Origin: Doryteuthis pealeii | Taxonomy: Eukaryota > Mollusca > Cephalopoda > Myopsida > Loliginidae | Direction of reading: 5' to 3' | Assembly: GCA_023376005.1 (NCBI GenBank) | Contig: CM042145.1 | Span: forward strand, 18,221,154 to 18,285,153 | Length of the DNA stretch: 64,000 nt | In this document: positions 32,205 through 44,355 of the stretch, one piece after another | Numbering within the stretch: position 1 is the stretch's first letter | Layout: each line of letters starts with the position of its first letter | The notes under the pieces: generated by a model | What the model was told of the DNA's origin: nothing | Database searches by the model: none | What the model saw: only the letters and a program-made list of their open reading frames with translations | Program-made: the position numbers and the translations under genes

Positions 32205-34002
32205 TGTACACACGTAGATTTATTTCAAATACAACAGAGCAGAGAAGGACAACTGTGTCGTTTTATATTCCGGTCGGTATATATAGACGATTATTACAGG
32301 ATGCAAATAATCGTAGAATGTTGATATAAATAATAATAATTAAAAGGGAAGTTCTTTTCCCCCCGTCTCTTCAAGTGTCAAAAATGAATTTGACTTTTAG
32401 GCTACGTATAGAGCGATTTTTTGGTTGGTAGCAAAGTGAAAGCAAAAAATAATGAAGTACGGAAGCTGAAGGAAATATTAATATCCAACACCCGCAAGGT
32501 TTATAATCAGACCGACATAAACAAGTAATATGAACAAACTTTCTGGTAACACCCACATGTACGAGAGAGGGTCCCCAAAATAAAATCGACCTTGTGTCAC
32601 ATTTCACCCTCGTGAGGAATTGGATAAACACCTACCTGTGCTGTCTAAGTACGCGAAAAAATAATTAAAGACGAGTACGTCGTCTTTGTTGTTCCTTAAA
32701 AAAAGCTAACTTCTAGATAACAGAGTTTGACATAAGGTTTGTTTCTTAGCTTTGTTTGTTTTTTGGCTTTTTTCAAGTCAAGATTGGTGAATCCAGGAAA
32801 AGATGCGGGGGGAAAAAAGAGATAAAGTAGAAAGGAAGGAGAAAAAGAAGTTGTCTATATCATATCTCTCAATAGAGGGTTACATCCCGCCTTTAAAGCC
32901 GACATAGAAATAAAAGAAAGAGGGAGAAAGAGAAGTAATGCAGACAACGTGCTACTATCATCAACCACCGGGTTAGACATTGAAAAATAAAATTAGAGAC
33001 ACCATTAATCTAGCAACAATTTTAAACAATGGAAAAAGTTAGAAGCATTCAAAATTGACTCGTCTTATTATTTTTTTCTCATCAAATTATCTTGCTCCGG
33101 AGTGAAAAGTGTGGAAAGAAAAAAAAACAAAAAATCCTGCGAACTAGTTTGGAGTGTTTCTATCTTCGCACACTGGAGAGTTCTGATCTTTGTGTGTAAC
33201 TCAAGCGTGTGGGTCCCTGTGTTGAACTGATCTTGTATCATATTTGTCTTCGTGGGGAGGCAAATAAGTACGTTATGATCAACAACTGTCATATGGGTTG
33301 ATTTTTCATGTTTGGCATTACATAACTTTAAAGTTGTCTTGACATAACCCAACATTCTCATAAATATTTACATTTTTCTTGTTAAAAGAGAAAAACAAAG
33401 CACTATAAGACTATTATATCTTAAAATTTAAATCAAAATTATTTGCTTCTAAAATCTTTACTGAAAGTTTTAGAATATTTTAATTAAATAATCACTACTT
33501 TTGATATATAACTAAATTTGAACCTTTTTTTCACAAACTGAACATGTTTTGATATTTAAAAAAAAAAAACACTTTCAAACTAGTTTTAAAACTTCCAAAT
33601 AATAAAAAAAAATATTTAAAAAAAAAAAAGAAAGTAAATACTCTTGAAAAAAATTTTTTTTAACAATTAAAAAGTCAATTAGGAGGCTTACTACTACCAA
33701 GAGTAAAATGTAAATTTACTGTATTTGTAATCGTACGTTGTTCATTTTTCAAGGTTATAAAGACCATTATCAAACAAAACCACGGGGAAATGGTAACAGA
33801 GAGAAAACGAGAACGAAAGAGAGAATTTAATAAATTTAGCTTAAAAATGCCATCACAAGGAAGAGGAAAAAAAGTATTCCTGAAATTGACAATGAGACTA
33901 TCCACCCCTGACATACGATGATAGGTGGGTCACTGCTTACTGACAAAAGGTTAACCCACTTTTTCCAGCAATAGTTACAAAAGAGTCTTTGAGAAGAGAT
34001 AA
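32205..34002. other. Upstream region of SMARCAD1; no gene recognised
   Basis: Must contain the SMARCAD1 promoter and 5' UTR, but no clear TATA box or CpG island was picked out. Open frames of 80-100 codons here (for example 32371-32631 and 33068-33361 on minus) match nothing known to me. An AAAGACGAGTACGTCGTCTT palindrome lies near 32666. Confidence 0.5.
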
Positions 34003-34465
34003 AAGTGAGAGGTTTTTTTTAACTTTAGTTTATTTTTTTCTTGAGTTCAAGGTTGCAGGTTCACATAATTGTTTCAGCCATTTCTCATCTTAAAATTGAT
34101 ACAAACAAAAAAGTAACGATGGTAATTTTTTTTTTTAAATTAAATAAGAAATTATACACATTAAGATATCTGTTCTGATTCTTCAAAAAATGGCACATTG
34201 TAACGCAATATTTGTTAGCACAATACCATCAGAATAGTCTAGGTATTTACCACGTACCCCATGGGTGACGGGTGCAAAAATGCGTTGATCCCGTCGACAT
34301 TCCCCCTCAAGGGAGGCGCCTCAGGCACTGGGCAATAAACCCAGCCCTGCCCCTTTAAATCAAGGGGGCAGGTGTTGCCTTGTGGGAAGCCCCCTGGGAT
34401 CAACGATGTTAGCTTTTACGAAACCGGAGTTAGATATGTTGACCATATGGATAATAAAACAATTT
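34003..34465 (+). repeat. Duplicated segment A, carrying an extra insertion
   Basis: CTTGAGTTCAAGGTTGCAG, AAAAAGTAACGATGGTAA, CACAATACCATCAGAATAGT and ATGGATAATAAAACAATTT occur in the same order at 36112-36385. Here about 204 bp (34241-34444) are inserted before the last block. Confidence 0.8.
34241..34444 (+). mobile_element. Insertion within duplicated segment A (repeat also at 19855)
   Basis: Contains AGGCACTGGGCAATAAACCC, CTGCCCCTTT and GGCAGGTGTTGCC as at 19900-19990. Its absence from the paralogous site at 36361 marks its borders within a few bases. Probably a SINE-like element. Confidence 0.65.
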
Positions 34466-34799
34466 CCAGTGCAATCAGGCCACTGATTTCCAAATAAGTT
34501 TTAACTGATTTTTTAAAAATTAAGAATATATATAGGGATAGGCATTTTTGTCGTCTGCTAGGAATTTTAAAAGCGAATTAAAAATAATTAAATCTATTAT
34601 TTAAGGTCAAACTGTGTCTAAATCGATAAGTAGTAACATAATATTCTTATTAAAAAAGAAAAATATCATTACATATGCAGTTTATTTTTAATAAATTAAT
34701 TAAAGGGATTTGTTTTGGTCAATTTCGACGCGATCCGCCATTCTGTCTCTTTTTCGATGGTTTTAAGTGTTTGTTTACAATTTTTATGTAACATTCGCG

Positions 34800-35575
34800 A
34801 TTGCAAAAAAAATTTACCAAAAATCAGATAATTATCCGATTTTAATGAAATTTTTGGTATTGATTTAACAATTAATGAATTTTATAATACATCAGTTATT
34901 TTATTTCAAAACTTTATTTTAGTATTTTTGCTATGAAAAATCAATATATAAAATTCATTTAAAATGTGAAAAATCTGATGTTAAGTTTAAAATGTTATAT
35001 TTTTAGATTCTAGAAATAAATATCTATTTAATGCAAACCTTATTTCATTGCATCAAAGTATACTTTTTGAAGAAAAACTCGATTGAAAATGTACCCCCAC
35101 CCCTTTTTAAAAAGAAAAAATATCGATGTATAATTTTTTTTCTTTTATAAAATAATAGCCAATTAAATAATTATCGAAATGAGTAAAAAAAAATCTCCAA
35201 AAAATTAATTCTCTTTTATTTTTTTTACACTTTATTTTTCGATTTTCGGTACTTATTTTCTCATAGAATAGCCACCATAAATTTTTTTTTTTTTTTTTTT
35301 TGCTTCTATTCATAACTTCGGTCTTTTATCTCTTTATTTATACTGTAATTAGTACAATATAAGACCAACTTGAAAAAAATGTTATACCCCCAACATAAGG
35401 GGGGTCAAAATTAAGCGACCTGAAAAAAATGAGAAAGTTTTGAAATAAAATAAATAATGCATTATAAAGATCATTGATTGATACATAAACACTGAAAATT
35501 TCATTAAAATCCGATAATTCCCTGATTTTTGGTAAATTTGTCAAAAACGCATTTTAGGCTCATTTTGCCAGTAGC
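34800..35575. mobile_element. Old inverted-repeat element, TACCAAAAATCAG family
   Basis: TTTACCAAAAATCAGATAATTATCCGATT near 34814 is mirrored by AAAATCCGATAATTCCCTGA..TTTTTGGTAAA near 35505-35540. Related single arms occur at 11365-11440 and 57780-57830. No coding sequence; minus-strand frames here are AT-rich artefacts. Confidence 0.55.
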
Positions 35576-35577
35576 TA

Positions 35578-35579
35578 AA

Positions 35580-35621
<42 letters not shown>

Positions 35622-35622
35622 T
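35578..35622. repeat. (AT)n microsatellite
   Basis: About 20 AT dinucleotides following the inverted-repeat element. Confidence 0.85.
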
Positions 35623-35886
35623 ATAGGTAATAAGGGAGTGAACACCAGTTTATAAACGAGGAGTATTCCCCCTTTTCCAAAATATTTAGATACAGAATTA
35701 TTTACAATTTAGGCAAAATTACGGAAGCGTGGATGTATAGAAATTTTCTACAAAATGGTTACACAGCATAGCCAAAATACGTAAGAAAAAATAACAACAC
35801 AACAAGGATACGCCCACTGAACAGTTCACACATCCAGACAAATATCACTATATTTTTTTTAAAAAGGGGAATAACTTATGTCCCTT

Positions 35887-36117
35887 TAGTCTTCCGTGCA
35901 GAAAAAGAACTATCGTTTGTAATAATTTTTTAGATATATAAAAATCTCGGAAAATATGTTGCACAAAATTGCACATTTTTAAACTTACGTTTTTAGATAT
36001 TCTTATATATCTAAGAACGTAAGTTTAAAAATGGAATTTTGTGCAACATATTTTCTGAGATCTTTATATATCTAAAAAAATTATTACAAACGATAGTTCT
36101 TTTCCTGCACGGAAAAG
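35887..36117. mobile_element. 230-bp near-perfect palindrome (foldback)
   Basis: Left arm CGTGCAGAAAAAGAACTATC...TTGTGCAA..., right arm ...TTGCACAA-type complement ending GATAGTTCTTTTCCTGCACG. Arms about 105 bp with a short centre near 36000. It lies immediately before duplicated segment B. Confidence 0.85.
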
Positions 36118-36385
36118 TGAGAATTTTTTAAAAACTTTAGTCTATTTTCTTCTTGAGTTCAAGGTTGCAGCTTCACATAACTGTTTCAGGTATTTCTCAT
36201 CTTCTTAGAATTAATACAAACAAAAAAGTAACGATGGTAAACTCTTTTTTTAATTAAATTAAAGGAATAAGAAATTATATAGAGAGACACATTAAGATAT
36301 CTGTTCTGATTCCTCAAAAAATGGCGCAATATTTGTTAGCACAATACCATCAGAATAGTCTAACATGGATAATAAAACAATTTGT
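36112..36385 (+). repeat. Duplicated segment B (empty site)
   Basis: Direct copy of 34003-34465 without the 204-bp insertion and without a small ACATTGTAACG segment. The two copies are about 2.1 kb apart. Confidence 0.8.
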
Positions 36386-36819
36386 TCTTGTGTTTCAATA
36401 TCGACTTCAACATGGATGCTTCCAGATGTTTAAAATTCACTATTAAATTTTTAAGTGAATAAAAAACGGCCAATTGAATCAGAAAAAATCCTTTTTTGCA
36501 TCAATTCAAAGGAAAATATTGTTTTTAAAACTACGAGAAAAAAAAACATGCTATATAAATTTTTTTTTTAGTTTTAAGAAAATAAATTTTCAAAGCCCTT
36601 TTTTTGGGGTATTTATTTTTTTATGTGTTCTTCAGGATTTGATCTTTTTAGAAATGTAAAAATTAGAGACCGGAGAATTTTTTTCTTCAAATGAAGATAC
36701 TACTACATTGTCACCACTCTGCCATGGTGAGGAAGGGTTGGACTTAACGGTGTGAATTAACTGGTCTATGTCCCTGCTCTTCTTACAAGCTTAGAGGAAG
36801 TCAAGCAGAGATTTACCGC

Positions 36820-37230
36820 TGCACTGGAGAATGTTACTTAAGAGATGCTCCAATGATAAAAATAACTACAAGTCTTGTTGGTTAATTATGCATGACTTAA
36901 AGAATAACTTTAATAAGAAGCCCAACATGGCGACTGGACGGTCACAGTCATGGGCTAAAATAAAACCTTTGATCAAAGTAACTACAAGTCTTGTTGGTTA
37001 ATTATGCATGACTTAAAGAATGCCTTTAATAAGAAGCCCTTAGTCAGAAAATGAAGCAGCAACAAGTAGAAGACCAGACAAAGTAGAAAGAAGTAAAGAT
37101 CGAACATGGCAGCTGGACGGTTGTGGATGGCCGATAGAAAGAAGATAGAAAGTAACAAGCAAGTAAGTCATACGACTCGATCTGTATCTCTCTCTATGTT
37201 GATCCACTCTTTCTATCACATAAGAACTCT
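36820..37230 (+). mobile_element. LTR-like fragment with an internal 112-bp tandem duplication
   Basis: ACTACAAGTCTTGTTGGTTA and ATTATGCATGACTTAAAGAA occur at about 36861 and 36973. Then AGAAGCCC, AGAAGACCAGACAAAGTAGA. The order matches the other LTR-like fragments. Opposing open frames of 95 and 119 codons over 37040-37465 are not believed. Confidence 0.45.
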
Positions 37231-37410
37231 TGTTTATGTACCCAACAAGAAAGGGGTACATAATATTTCTTGTTTTTCCAATTTTTATTGGTTGGTTGGC
37301 TGGTTGTTTTGTTTTATGGCATATCAACTCTTTTCAGGTTATTTAATGCTGAATCAAGTCATTTTTAATAAACAAAGGACTCAGGCTGTTTACAATACCA
37401 GCTGCTGCTT

Positions 37411-40400
37411 AAGTGGTCACTCAAATATTGAACAGGCTCATCACTGCTTAACTTCAGTAATCTAGTGGGAACCAGTGCTTTCAGCATGACTTGTCCGTAA
37501 TTTCAACTTTTGTAAATATGTAGTTCTTTTTATGAATTTCTGTTGCCTAGGTGGTCACCCAATTAAGTATTGAACAGGCTCATCGCTGCTTAACTTCAGT
37601 GATCTAGTGGGAACCAGTGCTTTCAGCATAACTTGGCCATAATATCAACTTTTGTAAATATGTAGTTCTTTTTATGAATTTCTGTTGCCTAGGTGGTCAC
37701 CCAATTAAGTATTGAACAAGCTCATCGCTGCTTAACTTCAGTGATCTAGTGGGAACCAGTGCTTTCAGCATGAATTGACCGTAATATCAACTTTTGTAAA
37801 TATGTAGTTCTTTTTATGAATTTCTGTTGCCTAGGTGGTCACCCAATTAAGTATTGAACAGGCTCATCGCTGCTTAACTTCAGTGATCTAGTGGGAACCA
37901 GTGCTTTCAGCATAACTTGGCCATAATTTCAACTTTTGTAAATATGTAGTTCTTTTTATGAATTTCTGTTGCCTAGGTGGTCACCCAATTAAGTATTGAA
38001 CAAGCTCATCGCTGCTTAACTTCAGTGATCTAGTGGGAACCAGTGCTTTCAGCATGAATTGACCGTAATATCAACTTTTGTAAAATGTAGTTCTTTTTAT
38101 GAATTTCTGTTGTCTAGGTGGTCACCCAATTAAGTATTGAACAGGCTCATCGCTGCTTAACTTCAGTGATCTAGTGGGAACCAGTGCTTTCAGCATAACT
38201 TGGCCATAATATCAACTTTTGTAAATATGTAGTTCTTTTTATGAATTTCTGTTGCCTAGGTGGTCACCCAATTAAGTATTGAACAGGCTCATCGCTGCTT
38301 AACTTCAGTGATCTAGTGGGAACCAGTGCTTTCAGCATAACTTGGCCATAATTTCAACTTTTGTAAATATGTAGTTCTTTTTATGAATTTCTGTTGCCTA
38401 GGTGGTCACCCAATTAAGTATTGAACAAGCTCATCGCTGCTTAACTTCAGTGATCTAGTGGGAACCAGTGCTTTCAGCATGAATTGACCGTAATATCAAC
38501 TTTTGTAAATATGTAGTTCTTTTTATGAATTTCTGTTGCCTAGGTGGTCACCCAATTAAGTATTGAACAGGCTCATCGCTGCTTAACTTCAGTGATCTAG
38601 TGGGAACCAGTGCTTTCAGCATAACTTGGCCATAATATCAACTTTTGTAAATATGTAGTTCTTTTTATGAATTTCTGTTGCCTAGGTGGTCACCCAATTA
38701 AGTATTGAACAGGCTCATCGCTGCTTAACTTCAGTGATCTAGTGGGAACCAGTGCTTTCAGCATAACTTGGCCATAATATCAACTTTTGTAAATATGTAG
38801 TTCTTTTTATGAATTTCTGTTGCCTAGGTGGTCACCCAATTAAGTATTGAACAGGCTCATCGCTGCTTAACTTCAGTGATCTAGTGGGAACCAGTGCTTT
38901 CAGCATGAATTGACCGTAATTTCAACTTTTGTAAATATGTAGTTCTTTTTATGAATTTCTGTTGCCTAGGTGGTCACCCAATTAAGTATTGAACAGGCTC
39001 ATCGCTGCTTAACTTCAGTGATCTAGTGGGAACCAGTGCTTTCAGCATAACTTGGCCATAATTTCAACTTTTGTAAATATGTAGTTCTTTTTATGAATTT
39101 CTGTTGCCTAGGTGGTCACCCAATTAAGTATTGAACAGGCTCATCGCTGCTTAACTTCAGTGATCTAGTGGGAACCAGTGCTTTCAGCATAACTTGGCCA
39201 TAATTTCAACTTTTGTAAATATGTAGTTCTTTTTATGAATTTCTGTTGCCTAGGTGGTCACCCAATTAAGTATTGAACAGGCTCATCGCTGCTTAACTTC
39301 AGTGATCTAGTGGGAACCAGTGCTTTCAGCATAACTTGGCCATAATTTCAACTTTTGTAAATATGTAGTTCTTTTTATGAATTTCTGTTGCCTAGGTGGT
39401 CACCCAATTAAGTATTGAACAGGCTCATCGCTGCTTAACTTCAGTGATCTAGTGGGAACCAGTGCTTTCAGCATAACTTGGCCATAATTTCAACTTTTGT
39501 AAATATGTAGTTCTTTTTATGAATTTCTGTTGCCTAGGTGGTCACCCAATTAAGTATTGAACAAGCTCATCGCTGCTTAACTTCAGTGATCTAGTGGGAA
39601 CCAGTGCTTTCAGCATAACTTGGCCATAATATCAACTTTTGTAAATATGTAGTTCTTTTTATGAATTTCTGTTGCCTAGGTGGTCACCCAATTAAGTATT
39701 GAACAGGCTCATCGCTGCTTAACTTCAGTGATCTAGTGGGAACCAGTGCTTTCAGCATAACTTGGCCATAATATCAACTTTTGTAAATATGTAGTTCTTT
39801 TTATGAATTTCTGTTGCCTAGGTGGTCACCCAATTAAGTATTGAACAGGCTCATCGCTGCTTAACTTCAGTGATCTAGTGGGAACCAGTGCTTTCAGCAT
39901 AACTTGGCCATAATATCAACTTTTGTAAATATGTAGTTCTTTTTATGAATTTCTGTTGCCTAGGTGGTCACCCAATTAAGTATTGAACAAGCTCATCGCT
40001 GCTTAACTTCAGTGATCTAGTGGGAACCAGTGCTTTCAGCATAACTTGGCCATAATTTCAACTTTTGTAAATATGTAGTTCTTTTTATGAATTTCTGTTG
40101 CCTAGGTGGTCACCCAATTAAGTATTGAACAGGCTCATCGCTGCTTAACTTCAGTGATCTAGTGGGAACCAGTGCTTTCAGCATAACTTGGCCATAATAT
40201 CAACTTTTGTAAATATGTAGTTCTTTTTATGAATTTCTGTTGCCTAGGTGGTCACCCAATTAAGTATTGAACAAGCTCATCGCTGCTTAACTTCAGTGAT
40301 CTAGTGGGAACCAGTGCTTTCAGCATAACTTGGCCATAATATCAACTTTTGTAAATATGTAGTTCTTTTTATGAATTTCTGTTGCCTAGGTGGTCACCCA

Positions 40401-43400
40401 ATTAAGTATTGAACAGGCTCATCGCTGCTTAACTTCAGTGATCTAGTGGGAACCAGTGCTTTCAGCATAACTTGGCCATAATATCAACTTTTGTAAATAT
40501 GTAGTTCTTTTTATGAATTTCTGTTGCCTAGGTGGTCACCCAATTAAGTATTGAACAAGCTCATCGCTGCTTAACTTCAGTGATCTAGTGGGAACCAGTG
40601 CTTTCAGCATAACTTGGCCATAATTTCAACTTTTGTAAATATGTAGTTCTTTTTATGAATTTCTGTTGCCTAGGTGGTCACCCAATTAAGTATTGAACAA
40701 GCTCATCGCTGCTTAACTTCAGTGATCTAGTGGGAACCAGTGCTTTCAGCATAACTTGGCCATAATTTCAACTTTTGTAAATATGTAGTTCTTTTTATGA
40801 ATTTCTGTTGCCTAGGTGGTCACCCAATTAAGTATTGAACAGGCTCATCGCTGCTTAACTTCAGTGATCTAGTGGGAACCAGTGCTTTCAGCATAACTTG
40901 GCCATAATATCAACTTTTGTAAATATGTAGTTCTTTTTATGAATTTCTGTTGCCTAGGTGGTCACCCAATTAAGTATTGAACAAGCTCATCGCTGCTTAA
41001 CTTCAGTGATCTAGTGGGAACCAGTGCTTTCAGCATAACTTGGCCATAATTCAACTTTTGTAAATATGTAGTTCTTTTTATGAATTTCTGTTGCCTAGGT
41101 GGTCACCCAATTAAGTATTGAACAGGCTCATCGCTGCTTAACTTCAGTGATCTAGTGGGAACCAGTGCTTTCAGCATAACTTGGCCATAATATCAACTTT
41201 TGTAAATATGTAGTTCTTTTTATGAATTTCTGTTGCCTAGGTGGTCACCCAATTAAGTATTGAACAAGCTCATCGCTGCTTAACTTCAGTGATCTAGTGG
41301 GAACCAGTGCTTTCAGCATAACTTGGCCATAATTTCAACTTTTGTAAATATGTAGTTCTTTTATGAATTTCTGTTGCCTAGGTGGTCACCCAATTAAGTA
41401 TTGAACAGGCTCATCGCTGCTTAACTTCAGTGATCTAGTGGGAACCAGTGCTTTCAGCATAACTTGGCAACTTTTGTAAATATGTAGTTCTTTTATGAAT
41501 TTCTGTTGCCTAGGTGGTCACCCAATTAAGTATTGAACAGGCTCATCGCTGCTTAACTTCAGTGATCTAGTGGGAACCAGTGCTTTCAGCATAACTTGGC
41601 CATAATTTCAACTTTTGTAAATATGTAGTTCTTTTTATGAATTTCTGTTGCCTAGGTGGTCACCCAATTAAGTATTGAACAAGCTCATCGCTGCTTAACT
41701 TCAGTGATCTAGTGGGAACCAGTGCTTTCAGCATAACTTGCCATAATTTCAACTTTTGTAAATATGTAGTTCTTTTTATGAATTTCTGTTGCCTAGGTGG
41801 TCACCCAATTAAGTATTGAACAGGCTCATCGCTGCTTAACTTCAGTGATCTAGTGGGAACCAGTGCTTTCAGCATAATTGGCCATAATATCAACTTTTGT
41901 AAATATGTAGTTCTTTTTATGAATTTCTGTTGCCTAGGTGGTCACCCAATTAAGTATTGAACAAGCTCATCGCTGCTTAACTTCAGTGATCTAGTGGGAA
42001 CCAGTGCTTTCAGCATAACTTGGCCATAATTTCAACTTTTGTAAATATGTAGTTCTTTTTATGAATTTCTGTTGCCTAGGTGGTCACCCAATTAAGTATT
42101 GAACAGCTCATCGCTGCTTAACTTCAGTGATCTAGTGGGAACCAGTGCTTTCAGCATAACTTGGCCATAATTTCAACTTTTGTAAATATGTAGTTCTTTT
42201 TATGAATTTCTGTTGCCTAGGTGGTCACCCAATTAAGTATTGAACAAGCTCATCGCTGCTTAACTTCAGTGATCTAGTGGGAACCAGTGCTTTCAGCATA
42301 ATTGGCCATAATTTCAACTTTTGTAAATATGTAGTTCTTTTTATGAATTTCTGTTGCCTAGGTGGTCACCCAATTAAGTATTGAACAAGCTCATCGCTGC
42401 TTAACTTCAGTGATCTAGTGGGAACCAGTGCTTTCAGCATAACTTGGCCATAATTCAACTTTTGTAAATATGTAGTTCTTTTTATGAATTTCTGTTGTCT
42501 AGGTGGTCACCCAATTAAGTATTGAACAAGCTCATCGCTGCTTAACTTCAGTGATCTAGTGGGAACCAGTGCTTTCAGCATAACTTGGCCATAATTTCAA
42601 CTTTTGTAAATATGTAGTTCTTTTTATGAATTTCTGTTGCCTAGGTGGTCACCCAATTAAGTATTGAACAAGCTCATCGCTGCTTAACTTCAGTGATCTA
42701 GTGGGAACCAGTGCTTTCAGCATAACTTGGCCATAATATCAACTTTTGTAAATATGTAGTTCTTTTTATGAATTTCTGTTGTCTAGGTGGTCACCCAATT
42801 AAGTATTGAACAGCTCATCGCTGCTTAACTTCAGTGATCTAGTGGGAACCAGTGCTTTCAGCATAACTTGGCCATAATATCAACTTTTGTAAATATGTAG
42901 TTCTTTTTATGAATTTCTGTTGCCTAGGTGGTCACCCAATTAAGTATTGAACAAGCTCATCGCTGCTTAACTTCAGTGATCTAGTGGGAACCAGTGCTTT
43001 CAGCATAACTTGGCCATAATATCAACTTTTGTAAATATGTAGTTCTTTTTATGAATTTCTGTTGTCTAGGTGGTCACCCAATTAAGTATTGAACAGGCTC
43101 ATCGCTGCTTAACTTCAGTGATCTAGTGGGAACCAGTGCTTTCAGCATAACTTGGCCATAATATCAACTTTTGTAAATATGTAGTTCTTTTTATGAGTTT
43201 CTGTTGCCTAGGTGGTCACCCAATTAAGTATTGAACAAGCTCATCGCTGCTTAACTTCAGTGATCTAGTGGGAACCAGTGCTTTCAGCATAACTTGGCCA
43301 TAATATCAACTTTTGTAAATATGTAGTTCTTTTTATGAATTTCTGTTGTCTAGGTGGTCACCCAATTAAGTATTGAACAGGCTCATCGCTGCTTAACTTC

Positions 43401-44035
43401 AGTGATCTAGTGGGAACCAGTGCTTTCAGCATAACTTGGCCATAATATCAACTTTTGTAAATATGTAGTTCTTTTTATGAGTTTCTGTTGCCTAGGTGGT
43501 CACCCAATTAAGTATTGAACAAGCTCATCGCTGCTTAACTTCAGTGATCTAGTGGGAACCAGTGCTTTCAGCATAACTTGGCCATAATATCAACTTTTGT
43601 AAATATGTAGTTCTTTTTATGAATTTCTGTTGCCTAGGTGGTCACCCAATTAAGTATTGAACAGGCTCATCGCTGCTTAACTTCAGTGATCTAGTGGGAA
43701 CCAGTGCTTTCAGCATAACTTGGCCATAATATCAACTTTTGTAAATATGTAGTTCTTTTTATGAATTTCTGTTGCCTAGGTGGTCACCCAATTAAGTATT
43801 GAACAGGCTCATCGCTGCTTAACTTCAGTGATCTAGTGGGAACCAGTGCTTTCAGCATGACTTGACCGTAATATCAACTTTTGTAAATATGTAGTTCTTT
43901 TTATGAGTTTCTGTTGCCTAGGTGGTCACCCAATTAAGTATTGAACAGGCTCATCGCTGCTTAACTTCAGTGATCTAGTGGGAACCAGTGCTTTCAGCAT
44001 GAATTGATCTTAATTTCAACTTTTGTAAATATGTA
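37411..44035 (-). repeat. 5S rRNA-derived satellite: 47 tandem units of 142 bp
   Basis: Units begin (plus strand) AGGTGGTCACCCAATTAAGT at 37549, 37691, 37833 and on to 43920. Read on the minus strand each holds about 100 bp alignable to eukaryotic 5S rRNA: TGCTGAAAGCACTGGTTC, GATCAC, GAAGTTAAGCAGCG (box A), AATACTT, TTGGGTGACCACCTAGG (box C). About 42 bp of AT-rich spacer follow. The last part of 5S that closes helix I is absent. The first unit (37411) is 138 bp and diverged; the last unit's spacer is diverged. The call as 5S-derived is by eye but spans both internal promoter boxes in the right order and spacing. Confidence 0.9.
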
Positions 44036-44044
44036 GTCATTTTT

Positions 44045-44355
44045 CATGATTTATTTGTAAAATATCCCACATACAGCTGGCCATGTGAAAAACATAGATT
44101 TGACCTCATCTATCATTTATAAGTTCAAAAGGATTTTTGTTCTTTAGATCAAAGTCCATCTTCATTTTTTTTTTTTTTTTTTTTGGGGGGGGTTCCAGAA
44201 ATGGTATTTTGTCATCTGATAACCTCCAGTGACCTTAAATGACCTTAGTGATCAATTTCTTATTGTCTATGTTAGTGTTTGAATTGATCAATATATCACA
44301 GTGGTCTATGGCCAGACATTGGCTATTTTTGAAGATTGTTACTGTAACAGGACAT
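44045..44355. other. Unique AT-rich flank of the 5S-derived array
   Basis: Contains a T run followed by G run (44167-44190). No gene, RNA or repeat family recognised. Confidence 0.5.

Noticed and set aside
32205..32213. Upstream in-frame GTG start of SMARCAD1
   Set aside because: Nuclear genes of animals almost always start at ATG; the ATG at 32204 is three codons downstream.
37040..37465. Opposing 95- and 119-codon frames
   Set aside because: Overlap an LTR-like fragment and the start of the satellite; no protein similarity recognised.
37411..44035. CRISPR array
   Set aside because: The whole 142-bp unit repeats without unique spacers, in a eukaryotic context, and it matches 5S rRNA.
37411..44035. 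Functional 5S rRNA gene cluster
   Set aside because: Helix I cannot form, several conserved loop bases differ, and no T-run terminator follows any unit on the sense strand.
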